This document shows positions 33,372 through 41,399 of a stretch of DNA of 64,000 nt, in pieces. The DNA is taken from the NCBI GenBank assembly GCA_900547445.1, contig URGJ01000003.1:1-64000 (forward strand). The letters are read 5' to 3'. Source of the DNA: an uncultured Oscillospiraceae bacterium. GTDB lineage: Bacteria > Bacillota > Clostridia > Oscillospirales > Acutalibacteraceae. The notes beneath the pieces are model-generated. The model did not search any database and had not been told where the DNA came from. It worked only from the letters and a program-made list of their open reading frames with translations. Within the stretch, counting starts at the first letter, position 1, and every line of letters starts with the position of its first letter. Position numbers and translations under genes: made by a program.

Positions 33372-34493
33372 ATGCCCATTTACAAAATGGACGGTAAAAA
33401 GCAAGCAAAGCAAAAATACCGTGTTTTCGTAAATTACACGGACAATCAGGGTAAATATCATAAAAAGAGTAAAATTGTTTACGGTCTGGACGAAGCAAAG
33501 GAATGTGAAAGAAATCTCGCCCGCAAAGTATCGCAAACCGCTCCCGACAGTAAAATGACCGTGCAACAGCTGTATGACGAATATACAGCTGTCAAAAAGC
33601 ACGAAGTAAGAATAACCACCCTTGAAAAAACAAAATCAATTCTTAACAGAGAAGTAATACCGATATTCGGCGAAACGAAAATTGATAAGCTAAACATTCC
33701 GCTTCTTCAAAAATGGAAAACCTCTGTCGCCGAAAAAGAACTCGCCGTCACGACAAAAAATAATATTTATACAGAATTTCGCGCCCTGCTCAATTACGCC
33801 GTAAAAATGGAGTATATCCCCAAAAACCCGCTAAACAGTATCGGCAATTTTAAAAATCCCGAATTTGAGACTGCAGAGGAAAAGCTGCACTATTACACCG
33901 CCGAGCAATTTAAAAAGTATATAGCGGCCGCAAAGTCCCACATCGGCACAATAAGCGATTCCGGATATTATGTTTTTTTCAATATAGCGTTTTACACAGG
34001 TATGCGAAAGGGCGAAATTAACGCTCTTAAATGGTCCGATATCGACGGTGATTTTATTCACGTCCGCCGAAGCGTTGCACAAAAGGTTAAAGGCTCGTCA
34101 ATAATCGAAACACCGCCTAAAAATAAATCGTCCTACAGAACGCTCCAAATGCCACAGCCGCTAATAGAAATACTTACCGAATATAAGAATAGGTGTATGC
34201 GTTTAAAAGGCTTTACGGACGATTACAGAGTATGCGGCGGCATTTCCTGCTTAAGCGACACAATGATTTCAAATAAAAATATCGAATTTGCAACCGAAGC
34301 GGGACTCCCGATAATAAGAATACACGATTTTCGGCACACCCACGCTTCCCTGCTTGTAAACGAAGGTATTAATATTCAGGAAATCGCGCGGCGACTCGGT
34401 CATTCAAAGATTGAAACTACCTGGAACACATACGCGCATTTATACCCAAAAGAAGAGGAACGCGCCGTTTCAATCCTTAACAAAATAAAATAA
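33372..34493 (+). CDS. int: tyrosine-recombinase integrase
   Basis: 373 residues from ATG 33372. It has an N-terminal AP2-like arm-binding part (KQAKQKYRVFVNYTDNQGKYHKKSK), a SAM-like core-binding domain, and the catalytic set Arg212 (TGMRKGEI), His318 and Arg321 (HDFRHTHASLL) and Tyr354 (TTWNTYAHLYP). It integrates and, with a helper, excises the prophage. It is the last gene before the junction and points at the 3' end of ssrA. No excisionase gene is recognised next to it. Confidence 0.92.
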   Translation: MPIYKMDGKKQAKQKYRVFVNYTDNQGKYHKKSKIVYGLDEAKECERNLARKVSQTAPDSKMTVQQLYDEYTAVKKHEVRITTLEKTKSILNREVIPIFGETKIDKLNIPLLQKWKTSVAEKELAVTTKNNIYTEFRALLNYAVKMEYIPKNPLNSIGNFKNPEFETAEEKLHYYTAEQFKKYIAAAKSHIGTISDSGYYVFFNIAFYTGMRKGEINALKWSDIDGDFIHVRRSVAQKVKGSSIIETPPKNKSSYRTLQMPQPLIEILTEYKNRCMRLKGFTDDYRVCGGISCLSDTMISNKNIEFATEAGLPIIRIHDFRHTHASLLVNEGINIQEIARRLGHSKIETTWNTYAHLYPKEEERAVSILNKIK

Positions 34494-34512
34494 TTCGTAC
34501 ATTTTTCGTACA

Positions 34513-34544
34513 CAAAAGAAAAAGACCCGCTATTTAAGCGGGTC
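34513..34544 (-). terminator. terminator after ssrA
   Basis: GACCCGC (34524-34530) pairs with GCGGGTC (34538-34544); leftward it runs into TTTTTCTTTTG. It ends ssrA. It lies on the phage side of the junction, so the phage supplies it. Confidence 0.75.
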
Positions 34545-34554
34545 TCAGCGTATT

Positions 34555-34580
34555 TGGTGGAGATGAGGAGAGTCGAACTC
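34555..34580. other. probable prophage attachment site (right junction) at the 3' end of ssrA
   Basis: The integrase ends 61 bp away and the tmRNA 3' acceptor (TCTCCTCATCTCCACCA on the minus strand) faces the prophage. Many tyrosine integrases target the tRNA-like end of ssrA. The core cannot be fixed because the other junction is outside the window; a copy of this 20-30 bp end should occur left of position 1. Confidence 0.6.
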
Positions 34581-34901
34581 CTGTCCAAAAATTTATCCGT
34601 ATCGGCTTCTCCGAGCGCAGACATTTGTTTACATTCCCTTACGCGGACGTCAAATGTCAGACTTCCGCGCTTGGTAGCTCCCTATCCGTGACGAAAGCGG
34701 GAGCCGGCTCTCGTTCACGTTCACCGCTAAAATGACACCCTTGCCGAACCGCGGTGCTTTCGGGTCGGATGAGCAGCCTAAATTAGGCTGCTAAAGCAAC
34801 TTTATTGTTGTTAGTTAATTTTGTTTACGGATTTTATAGCGGTTCCGCACCGCTGCTCGCTTCCGATACTTCAAAATCCCTGTCGAAACCTTTACATCCC
34901 C
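34555..34901 (-). ncRNA. ssrA: tmRNA
   Basis: A complete 347-nt tmRNA. The 5' end has GGGGATG then GGTTTCGACAGGG, and the 3' end closes the tRNA-Ala-like fold with GACAGGAGTTCGACTCTCC and CCA. The tag frame ends NNNKVALAA followed by TAA (stop at 34783-34785), with a reading start near 34824. The pseudoknot-rich middle is GC-rich. It releases stalled ribosomes with SmpB. It lies 16 bp after smpB and shows no clear promoter of its own, so it is probably cotranscribed with smpB and processed. Confidence 0.95.
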
Positions 34902-34917
34902 TTATATTCTTTCATTG

Positions 34918-35376
34918 TCAACGGTTTTGCTCTTTGAGTGCCCTGTCAATAGTGCGCGCTGCGTCGCGTTTTGCGGCGGTTTCACGCTTATCGTGGAGCT
35001 TTTTGCCCTTGCATAGTCCCAACTGCACCTTAACAAGTGAGCCTTTAAAGTAGAGCGACAGGGGTATTAACGCCAGTCCCTCCTGCTTGACCGCACCGAA
35101 AAGGCGCATAATTTCCCGCTTGTGCATAAGCAGCCGTCTATTGCGGATGGGGTTTTTGTTGAATATATTGCCGTGGTCGTAGGGGCTTATGTGCATCTGC
35201 TTGATTATCATTTCGCCGTTATCGACCGAACACCACGCGTCCTTTAAATTAACGCCGCCCTGCCTTATCGACTTAATCTCGGTTCCCGAAAGCTCAATGC
35301 CGCATTCAAAGCTTTCCAGCACAAAATATTCGTGAAAGGCTTTTTTATTTGTTGTTATCGTTTTAATGTTATCCAC
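34918..35376 (-). CDS. smpB: SsrA-binding protein SmpB
   Basis: 152 residues from GTG 35376 behind GGGAGGTAGG. KTITTNKKAFHEYFVLESFECGIELSGTEIKSIRQGGVNLKDAWC and HISPYDHGNIFNKNPIRNRRLLMHKREI are diagnostic SmpB motifs, and the tail (GKKLHDKRETAAKRDAARTIDRAL) is the usual C-terminal helix. It binds the tRNA-like part of tmRNA. The frame could be extended upstream but without a ribosome site. It directly precedes ssrA. Confidence 0.95.
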   Translation of the reverse strand: MDNIKTITTNKKAFHEYFVLESFECGIELSGTEIKSIRQGGVNLKDAWCSVDNGEMIIKQMHISPYDHGNIFNKNPIRNRRLLMHKREIMRLFGAVKQEGLALIPLSLYFKGSLVKVQLGLCKGKKLHDKRETAAKRDAARTIDRALKEQNR

Positions 35377-35443
35377 GCGGCCTACCTCCCCTCGGGAATT
35401 AAAGTATAGCACACTTTTCTAACGCTTTCAAGTAAATACTGTC

Positions 35444-35487
35444 GAAAAATGAACGCCCGAACAGCAAATTACTGCACAGGCGTTCAT
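35444..35487 (-). terminator. terminator after the ferredoxin gene
   Basis: ATGAACGCC (35449-35457) pairs with GGCGTTCAT (35479-35487); leftward it continues ATTTTTCG. It separates the ferredoxin transcript from smpB. Confidence 0.65.
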
Positions 35488-35538
35488 TTCCTTTAAAGCG
35501 TTATGTACATTAAGTACGCTGAACGTTTTATTTTGAAA

Positions 35539-35709
35539 TTAATCCTCGGAGATTGCCTCTACCGGACAACCGGCAGCGCAAGCGCCGCAGCTGCAGCATT
35601 TATCCGCGTCAATCTCGTAATGCTCCGCGCCTTCGGCGATTGCATCACAGGGACAACCCGCGGCACATGCTCCGCAGCTTATGCAGGCATCGGAAATTTG
35701 GTAAGCCAT
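35539..35709 (-). CDS. 2[4Fe-4S] ferredoxin
   Basis: 56 residues. The two clusters are CISCGACAAGCPCDA and CCSCGACAAGCPVEA, each CxxCxxCxxxCP, arranged as in clostridial ferredoxins. It is a low-potential soluble electron carrier for pyruvate:ferredoxin oxidoreductase and hydrogenase-type enzymes. ATG 35709 follows GGAGGTG. Too short for most gene finders, but it has its own promoter and terminator. Confidence 0.92.
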   Translation of the reverse strand: MAYQISDACISCGACAAGCPCDAIAEGAEHYEIDADKCCSCGACAAGCPVEAISED

Positions 35710-35748
35710 CAAAAAACACCTCCATAGCTCAAATGCTTTGCTTTATAT

Positions 35749-35777
35749 ATTGTAGCAAGTTTTGTTTAAAAATGCAA
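35749..35777 (-). promoter_or_regulatory. promoter of the ferredoxin gene
   Basis: Minus-strand TTGCAT (35777-35772) and TACAAT (35754-35749), 17 bp apart, about 40 bases before the ATG. Confidence 0.6.
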
Positions 35778-35816
35778 GTAAAATATTATTCCAATTCGTT
35801 ATTTTTCGTGTTTTTT

Positions 35817-36674
35817 TTAATTGTTCTGCTCGCTGTCATTCTTTAAGTCCTTCGGACGTTTTTTTGAGCGGGATATAATCTTAACCTCGTCCCTGTGAAT
35901 CTTAAACGGAATCGTATCACTGTCGATAAGCTTTACAAGCAGATTACCGGTTATCAGATTCACATCGGTCACAGTCGCAAGCCCCTCCTTGGTTTTAACT
36001 GTCGCACCGACATTCGGAGTAAAGGAATTAAGGTACTCGTAAGCGTCCTGTTCGTAATTAAGACAGCACATCAGTCTGCCACAGCTTCCCGAAATTTTAG
36101 TCGGGTTAAGCGACAAGCCCTGCTCCTTTGCCATTTTAATAGAGACGGGCTGAAAATCGCTTAAAAAACGCTTACAGCAATAGGGCTGACCGCAGATTCC
36201 AATTCCTCCGAGCATTTTAGCCTCGTCCCTTACGCCTATCTGCCTTAGCTCAATTCGTGTATGGAAGCGCGACGCCAAATTTTTCACAAGCTCGCGGAAG
36301 TCAACCCTGCCGTCCGAAGTGAAGAAAAAGACTATTTTGTTTGAGTCAAAAGAATATTCCACGCTGACAAGCTTCATATCAAGTCCATGCTCGGCAATCA
36401 TTTCCTCACAAATTGAAAATGCCTCTTGCTCTTTTTTTCGGTTTTCGGAAAGCTTTTTCAAATCCCGATCGTTTGCGATTCTGAGCGTTTTTCTTAAGGG
36501 CTTAACGATTGCGTCGTCCTCAACCTCGCGGTTAGGAGCGCTTACAGTTCCGAATTCGGTTCCGTTTTGGGTCTCGACAATAACGCTGTCCCCTACATTC
36601 GCCTTGATGCCGCAGGGGTCAAAGTAATACACCCTGCCGCCGTCCTTAAATTTTACGGATATAACCTCTGTCAT
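35817..36674 (-). CDS. ricT: PSP1/RicT (YaaT) family protein
   Basis: 285 residues from ATG 36674 (GGAGGAAT). The conserved GGIGICGQPYCCKRFLSDFQPVSIKMAKEQGLSLNPTKISGSCGRLMCCLNYE carries the Cys set that binds a [4Fe-4S] cluster in RicT. RicT with RicA and RicF helps RNase Y mature mRNAs and affects sporulation and competence in Bacillus. Here it is 17 bp downstream of holB, the same order as in many Firmicutes (holB-yaaT). The C-terminal basic tail (SRSKKRPKDL) is normal. Confidence 0.88.
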   Translation of the reverse strand: MTEVISVKFKDGGRVYYFDPCGIKANVGDSVIVETQNGTEFGTVSAPNREVEDDAIVKPLRKTLRIANDRDLKKLSENRKKEQEAFSICEEMIAEHGLDMKLVSVEYSFDSNKIVFFFTSDGRVDFRELVKNLASRFHTRIELRQIGVRDEAKMLGGIGICGQPYCCKRFLSDFQPVSIKMAKEQGLSLNPTKISGSCGRLMCCLNYEQDAYEYLNSFTPNVGATVKTKEGLATVTDVNLITGNLLVKLIDSDTIPFKIHRDEVKIISRSKKRPKDLKNDSEQNN

Positions 36675-36691
36675 ATATTCCTCCGAAATTA

Positions 36692-37621
36692 TCAGTTGTG
36701 ACTTATTTGAGCCGCTTTGCAGACAAGCGCGCAAAACAGCAGACTTAAATTTATATTGGTTTTAAGCGCATCTTCAAACTCTGGTATTGCGTCATAAAAC
36801 CGCGCAAGAAGTTTGGCGTAACAGGTGCTGCGAAGATTATTTTTAATTTGCGCCGCAACATTGAGCTTTAGCTCTTTTAGAAATTCGTCGGCTAAAACTC
36901 GGCTTTTCTCAAACTGAGCGGTTATTTTAAGCATTTCCGCCTCGTTGCCGGAAATTAAAAGCTCTGTAAAACGCTTTGCCGCCGACTGCGCCGCGGTTCC
37001 GCCGCCCGCTAAGGCTTCTTTTGCCGCGCCGATATTTCCGCCCGTGGCCTTGAGCGCCTCTTTTATCTGCTCCTCGCTATAGTCGGTATTATTTATTAAA
37101 TACTCTACAGCCTCGTCCGTTTCGGGCGGTACAAGCGAAAGTACAGTACACCTTGAAATGATTGTATCTAAGAGTGCCGCCGCGGATTCGGCTATAAGAA
37201 TAAAAATTATATCGGCTGGCGGCTCTTCAAGCACCTTTAACAGGGCGTTCTGCGCCTGCTCGTTCATACTGTCCGCCCTGTCGATTACAAAAACGCGCCT
37301 TGCCGCCATATGCGGTTTAACATAGGCTTCTGTGCGGAGAGCTCTTATTTGTGCCACGGTGATATTTTTCTTGCCGTCCTCGGGCGCGGTCACCGTTATG
37401 TCGGGATGTGTGCCGATTTGAGCCAAATGACAGCCGCGGCAGACTCCGCACGGCGGGTTTTCACCGCCGCACACCGCCGCTCTGCTTAAAAAACGCATAA
37501 GGGTATGTCTTCCGGTGCCCTTATCCCCCTCAAGCAAAATCGCGTGGGGAATCCTGTTTTCGGCAACCGCCGCCAAAACCGCGGCTTTTATTCTTTCGTT
37601 ACCCGCAAGCGGAAAGCTCAT
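36692..37621 (-). CDS. holB: DNA polymerase III delta' subunit
   Basis: 309 residues. Walker A-like EGDKGTGRHTLM near residue 35, a four-Cys zinc module (CGGENPPCGVCRGCHLA), and the Walker B/sensor stretch RRVFVIDRADSMNEQAQNALLKVLEEPPADIIFILIAE identify the clamp-loader delta' family. It loads the beta clamp. It overlaps trpS by four bases and is followed by ricT. Confidence 0.88.
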   Translation of the reverse strand: MSFPLAGNERIKAAVLAAVAENRIPHAILLEGDKGTGRHTLMRFLSRAAVCGGENPPCGVCRGCHLAQIGTHPDITVTAPEDGKKNITVAQIRALRTEAYVKPHMAARRVFVIDRADSMNEQAQNALLKVLEEPPADIIFILIAESAAALLDTIISRCTVLSLVPPETDEAVEYLINNTDYSEEQIKEALKATGGNIGAAKEALAGGGTAAQSAAKRFTELLISGNEAEMLKITAQFEKSRVLADEFLKELKLNVAAQIKNNLRSTCYAKLLARFYDAIPEFEDALKTNINLSLLFCALVCKAAQISHN

Positions 37622-38628
37622 AGCACAAAGCCGACCTTTTTCATAGCCTTGAAGTAGGTTTTGCGCGCGACCCGCTCCGCCTTCTCCGCCCCCTGCCTGT
37701 AAAGCTGTTCGAGCATTTTTTTATCCTTTATAATCTCATCGTGCTTTTGCTTTATGGGAGCTAAAGTATCCGCGACAGCCTCGCCGACCGCGAGCTTAAA
37801 CTCGCCGTAGCCCCTGCCGCTAAACTCCTTTTCGGTTTCATCGGCAGTTTTTCCCGTAACGGCTGAATAAATCGTGATAAGATTTGAAATTCCGGGCTTA
37901 TCGTCCGACATTCTAATCTCATTATCCGAATCGGTAACCGCGCGCTTGAATTTCCTTATAATATCGTCCTTGCTGTCAAGTATCGCTACCCAGGCGTTTG
38001 CGTTATCGTCCGATTTGGACATTTTTTTAGAGGGGTCTTGGAGCGACTTAACCCTCGCCCCCGCTTTCGGAATATACGCGTCGGGAACGGTGAAAACATC
38101 GCCGTAAATATTGTTAAAGCGTATAGCAATATCTCTCGCAATTTCAAGGTGTTGTTTTTGGTCTGCGCCTACGGGGACTAAATCGGACTGATAGAGAAGA
38201 ATATCCGCCGCCATCAGCACGGGGTAGGAAAAAAGACCTACATTTATATTATCGGGGTGTTTTTGGCTTTTATCCTTAAACTGGGTCATACGCGACATTT
38301 CGCCGAACTGGGTATAGCAGGACAAAAGCCACGACAGCGCCGTATGCTCGGGCACCTGCGACTGAATAAAAACGGTATTCTTTTCGGGGTCGATGCCCAG
38401 CGCCAAAAGAATGGCAAAGGTCGAATAAATCTGACTGCGAAGCTTCGCGGGCTCCTGCCTTACGGTTATGGCGTGAAGATCCGCCACGGCGAAGGTGCAG
38501 TCAAACTCGTCCTGCATTGCCGCCCAGTTTTTAAGCGCGCCGAGATAATTTCCAAGGGTCAAAAGCCCGCTCGGCTGAATACAGCTCAGCACCCTTTTTT
38601 TTGCCGTTGCTTCATTTTCATTGCACAT
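37618..38628 (-). CDS. trpS: tryptophanyl-tRNA synthetase
   Basis: 336 residues. The class I signature is QPSGLLTLGNYLGALKNW (HIGH variant TLGN) and the KMSKS loop reads KKMSKSDDN. PVGADQKQHLEIARDIA matches TrpRS. I prefer ATG 38628, with the GGCGGA site 6 bases upstream, over the ATG two codons earlier. No T-box leader is visible in front of it. Confidence 0.93.
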   Translation of the reverse strand: MCNENEATAKKRVLSCIQPSGLLTLGNYLGALKNWAAMQDEFDCTFAVADLHAITVRQEPAKLRSQIYSTFAILLALGIDPEKNTVFIQSQVPEHTALSWLLSCYTQFGEMSRMTQFKDKSQKHPDNINVGLFSYPVLMAADILLYQSDLVPVGADQKQHLEIARDIAIRFNNIYGDVFTVPDAYIPKAGARVKSLQDPSKKMSKSDDNANAWVAILDSKDDIIRKFKRAVTDSDNEIRMSDDKPGISNLITIYSAVTGKTADETEKEFSGRGYGEFKLAVGEAVADTLAPIKQKHDEIIKDKKMLEQLYRQGAEKAERVARKTYFKAMKKVGFVL

Positions 38629-38696
38629 AACCATTCCGCCTTTAGAATTAATATACCTATAATATCATATTTTTAAAAAAGTTACAAGGCTAAAAA

Positions 38697-39959
38697 TCAA
38701 ATTTCCGGATGGTGCTTTTTAACCACCGAAAATGCATCGTAGGCAATATCCGCCGCGAGGGCTATATCCTCGTCGGTGAGGGCGGCGTTTATAAAGTGAT
38801 TGTGGTGGGAGGCAATAAACAGTCCGCGCGATACGCACTCGGCGACCCACTCCTGATGGAGCATAAGGCTGTCATCGTTCGCAATTCTTAAATAGAATAG
38901 CGCGGGCTCGCCCGAAACCACAAGCTTAAAGCCGTTTTCCTCCGCCGCCCTTTTAAAGGCGTTTGTCAGCTTTTCGCCCTTTTCGCGGAAGAGGGTCGGC
39001 GTATCGAGCCGTTTCATTTTATTAATACAGGCTATACAGGCGGCAAAGGGTACGGCGCTCATCCAGTAGGAGCCTGTAAAGGAAAGAGAGGACGCCGCCG
39101 CCTTTAAAAATTCCCTGCCGCAGGCGGCGGACATATTGTAGCCGTTAGCCAGCGCCTTGCAGAAGCAGATTATATCGGCTTTAATGCCGTAATAACGGTC
39201 GCTCCCCGCAAGGTTGAGGCGAAAGCCCGTCCTTACATCGTCAAAGATTAAAATTATACCGTGCTCGTCGCAGAATTTTCTTACCGCCTGCCATTTTTCG
39301 GGGGTGGAGCAGACATTGTCGTAGAAATTGCCGTGGTCATAGGGCTGGGCGATAAGAGCAGCAATATCTCCCCCTGTCTCCTCCCAAGCCTGTTCGAGAG
39401 CACTAATATCAAACCACGGGACTATTATATTGTTCGCCACGTCCTCGGGCAGAACACCGGGGTAATCCGCCTTCATAGCCCACGGGTCGTTGCCGTGGTA
39501 GTAGCCCTTGAAAAATACCACCTTTTTCTTGTGGGTAAAGGCTCTGGCGCAGAGCACCGCAAAGGTGGTGGCGTCGGTGCCGTTCTTCATAAAATATGCC
39601 CAGTCGGCGGTGTCAACAGTATCAACCAAAAGCTCGGCGCACTCAACCATTTTATAGGAGGGTGCAGTGGTGCAATTGCCCTTTTTCAGCTGTTCCAATG
39701 CGGCGGCATCAACCTCGGGGTCGTTATATCCTAACACGTTAGGTCCGTAGGCGCACATAAGGTCGAGATATTTGTTCCCGTCCATATCCCAAAAATATGT
39801 ACCCTCTGCCTTAGAGCTTATAAGCGGCCACTTTTCGAGCGGCAGAAACAGCCCCTCGGACGGGCCTAAATGCCCGTAAATTCCCGACGGGATTACGTTA
39901 AGCGCGCGGTTAAACCACTCACGGCTTTTATTATGTGAATATTCAGGATATTTACTCAT
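38697..39959 (-). CDS. PLP-dependent class III aminotransferase (glutamate-1-semialdehyde aminomutase-like)
   Basis: 420 residues. FWDMDGNKYLDLMCAYGPNVLGYNDPEV, then IILIFDDVRTGFRLNLAG and ICFCKALANGYNMSAACG, with the PLP lysine in FCKALANGY. This matches the class III family near HemL. No other heme genes are near, so it may act on another amino compound. The substrate cannot be named from sequence. It precedes the SCP2-like gene by 14 bp. Confidence 0.8.
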   Translation of the reverse strand: MSKYPEYSHNKSREWFNRALNVIPSGIYGHLGPSEGLFLPLEKWPLISSKAEGTYFWDMDGNKYLDLMCAYGPNVLGYNDPEVDAAALEQLKKGNCTTAPSYKMVECAELLVDTVDTADWAYFMKNGTDATTFAVLCARAFTHKKKVVFFKGYYHGNDPWAMKADYPGVLPEDVANNIIVPWFDISALEQAWEETGGDIAALIAQPYDHGNFYDNVCSTPEKWQAVRKFCDEHGIILIFDDVRTGFRLNLAGSDRYYGIKADIICFCKALANGYNMSAACGREFLKAAASSLSFTGSYWMSAVPFAACIACINKMKRLDTPTLFREKGEKLTNAFKRAAEENGFKLVVSGEPALFYLRIANDDSLMLHQEWVAECVSRGLFIASHHNHFINAALTDEDIALAADIAYDAFSVVKKHHPEI

Positions 39960-39973
39960 TTTAAGCTACTCCT

Positions 39974-40738
39974 TTAAGAAAGATAAAGCGAAACGCGGTC
40001 AAGTATGCGGTTAATATTATCCACCATAGAAAGCACGCCCGCAAGCCGTATATTGCCCTTGCACATCTCGTTAATAGTGGAAACCGTACCATTAAACAGT
40101 CCGTAAGCTAAATCAATATCGGCAAACTCCATTATGGCACGGGGGTTTTTCGCCGCTTCGTAAACCGTTTCAAAACGGTGATTATTAACCCTTATTGTAA
40201 CCTGAGCTTTATCCTTAACGCCCAAGGAGACCTCACCGTCAACCGTGTTTCCCGCCGAAATCATCGCAGTAGAATCGGAATTTGCAAGCCCCGAAATCGC
40301 TCCCGCCACGGTATACATTGTAAGGAGTGTGCTTTCCTCAAAAAAGGCTCTGTCCTTTAAAGCCTCGTCTGACGGGCGCAAAAGCTCGGTAAGCCTGTTT
40401 GTAAGCTCGGTAAATGTCCCCGATAAAAACAAAAGCAGCTTTACCGTTCCCTTAACCGGCATACCCGGCTTTCCCTCGTTTATCATAAGATTAAACTTTT
40501 CGGGTGAGGAAAAGTTCATCTTGCAATCGGCATTATTGGACCCCTCGGTAATTTTACAGCCGTTTTTATCAAAATGAAAGGTACGGCAGGGTCCGCCTTT
40601 AACATCAAAACAAACAGAAATAGGCTTTTTAATTTTTTGTAAAATTTCCTTTGCGCCGTCATCAAGCCTGCAAAGCATATGTAATGTGCCGAGTACGCCG
40701 TACATATTAGCATACGCAAGCGCCTTTTGTTCAATCAT
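39974..40738 (-). CDS. SCP2-like conserved protein, unknown function
   Basis: 254 residues. Residues 20-110 (ILQKIKKPISVCFDVKGGPCRTFHFDKNGCKITEG, DCKMNFSSPEKFNLMINEGKPGMPVKG) look like a sterol-carrier-protein-2/lipid-binding fold. The rest is helical (GAISGLANSDSTAM, NRILDRVSLYL). It overlaps yfbR by four bases and lies 14 bp upstream of the aminotransferase. It may bind a lipid or cofactor; no enzymatic motif is seen. Confidence 0.5.
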   Translation of the reverse strand: MIEQKALAYANMYGVLGTLHMLCRLDDGAKEILQKIKKPISVCFDVKGGPCRTFHFDKNGCKITEGSNNADCKMNFSSPEKFNLMINEGKPGMPVKGTVKLLLFLSGTFTELTNRLTELLRPSDEALKDRAFFEESTLLTMYTVAGAISGLANSDSTAMISAGNTVDGEVSLGVKDKAQVTIRVNNHRFETVYEAAKNPRAIMEFADIDLAYGLFNGTVSTINEMCKGNIRLAGVLSMVDNINRILDRVSLYLS

Positions 40739-41328
40739 TGTTGTTCCTCCTTCTGCTCGTCAAGCGAGAGATAAAAGCTCGGTATAAACTCTTCTATAAA
40801 TATATCCGCCTCGGGACAGTTAAGCTTTTTTATACCCTCTCTTATCGTCTTCTCGGCAACCTCAAACTCGCGGTTGCCCATTTTAAGCTCCTCTATGCAC
40901 TTTATAAGGGCGGAAAGCTTATCCGCCGCTTTAAGGAGCCGCTTTGTCTCGGGGTCTGGACTGAAAACAGGCTTAAAGTCCTCCTTAAAATCCTCGGGGA
41001 GCATATTAATAAGGCTGTCCCCCGCCGCCGCCTCGATTTGCTTGTATGCCGATTTAATTTCGCTGTTATAATACTTAATAGGCGTAGGCATATCTCCTGT
41101 TATAATCTCGGTCGAATCGTGGTAAACAGCCGCCAAAGCCGCTTTGTACGGGTCGGCGTTTCCGCCCAAACGCTTATTGTTTATGATTGCCAGCGCGTGG
41201 GCAAGCTGGGCGGTTTCAAGGGAATGCTCGCTTAAATTCTCCCTGCGGGTATTTCGCATAAGTCCCCAGCGGTAAATATTCTTCATTCGCGACATCATCG
41301 CATAAAAATGATTATACAAAATTTTCAC
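40735..41328 (-). CDS. yfbR: 5'-deoxynucleotidase YfbR-like HD hydrolase
   Basis: 197 residues. HFYAMMSRMKNIYRWGLMRNTRRENLSEHSLETAQLAHALA and AAVYHDSTEIITGDMPTPIKYYN carry the H...HD...D set of YfbR/YfdR HD phosphohydrolases that dephosphorylate deoxynucleoside monophosphates. The GTG at 41328 is one possible start; a TTG at 41319 has better spacing from AAAGGA. It shares overlapping divergent promoters with the YfhO gene. Confidence 0.85.
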   Translation of the reverse strand: MKILYNHFYAMMSRMKNIYRWGLMRNTRRENLSEHSLETAQLAHALAIINNKRLGGNADPYKAALAAVYHDSTEIITGDMPTPIKYYNSEIKSAYKQIEAAAGDSLINMLPEDFKEDFKPVFSPDPETKRLLKAADKLSALIKCIEELKMGNREFEVAEKTIREGIKKLNCPEADIFIEEFIPSFYLSLDEQKEEQQ

Positions 41329-41336
41329 ATCCTTTA

Positions 41337-41370
41337 TTGAATATTATATCATTTACTGTTATAATATCAA
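41337..41370. promoter_or_regulatory. overlapping divergent promoters for yfbR and the YfhO gene
   Basis: Rightward: TTGAAT (41337-41342), 17 bp, TATAAT (41360-41365). Leftward: TTGATA (41370-41365), 16 bp, TATAAT (41348-41343). The two overlap, so transcription of the two genes is probably mutually exclusive to some degree. Confidence 0.65.
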
Positions 41371-41399
41371 TAAAGAATTTTAAAAAAGGATTGTATTAA

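Noticed and set aside
34600..34901. Short frames within ssrA
   Set aside because: They overlap the tmRNA core, which explains the sequence.
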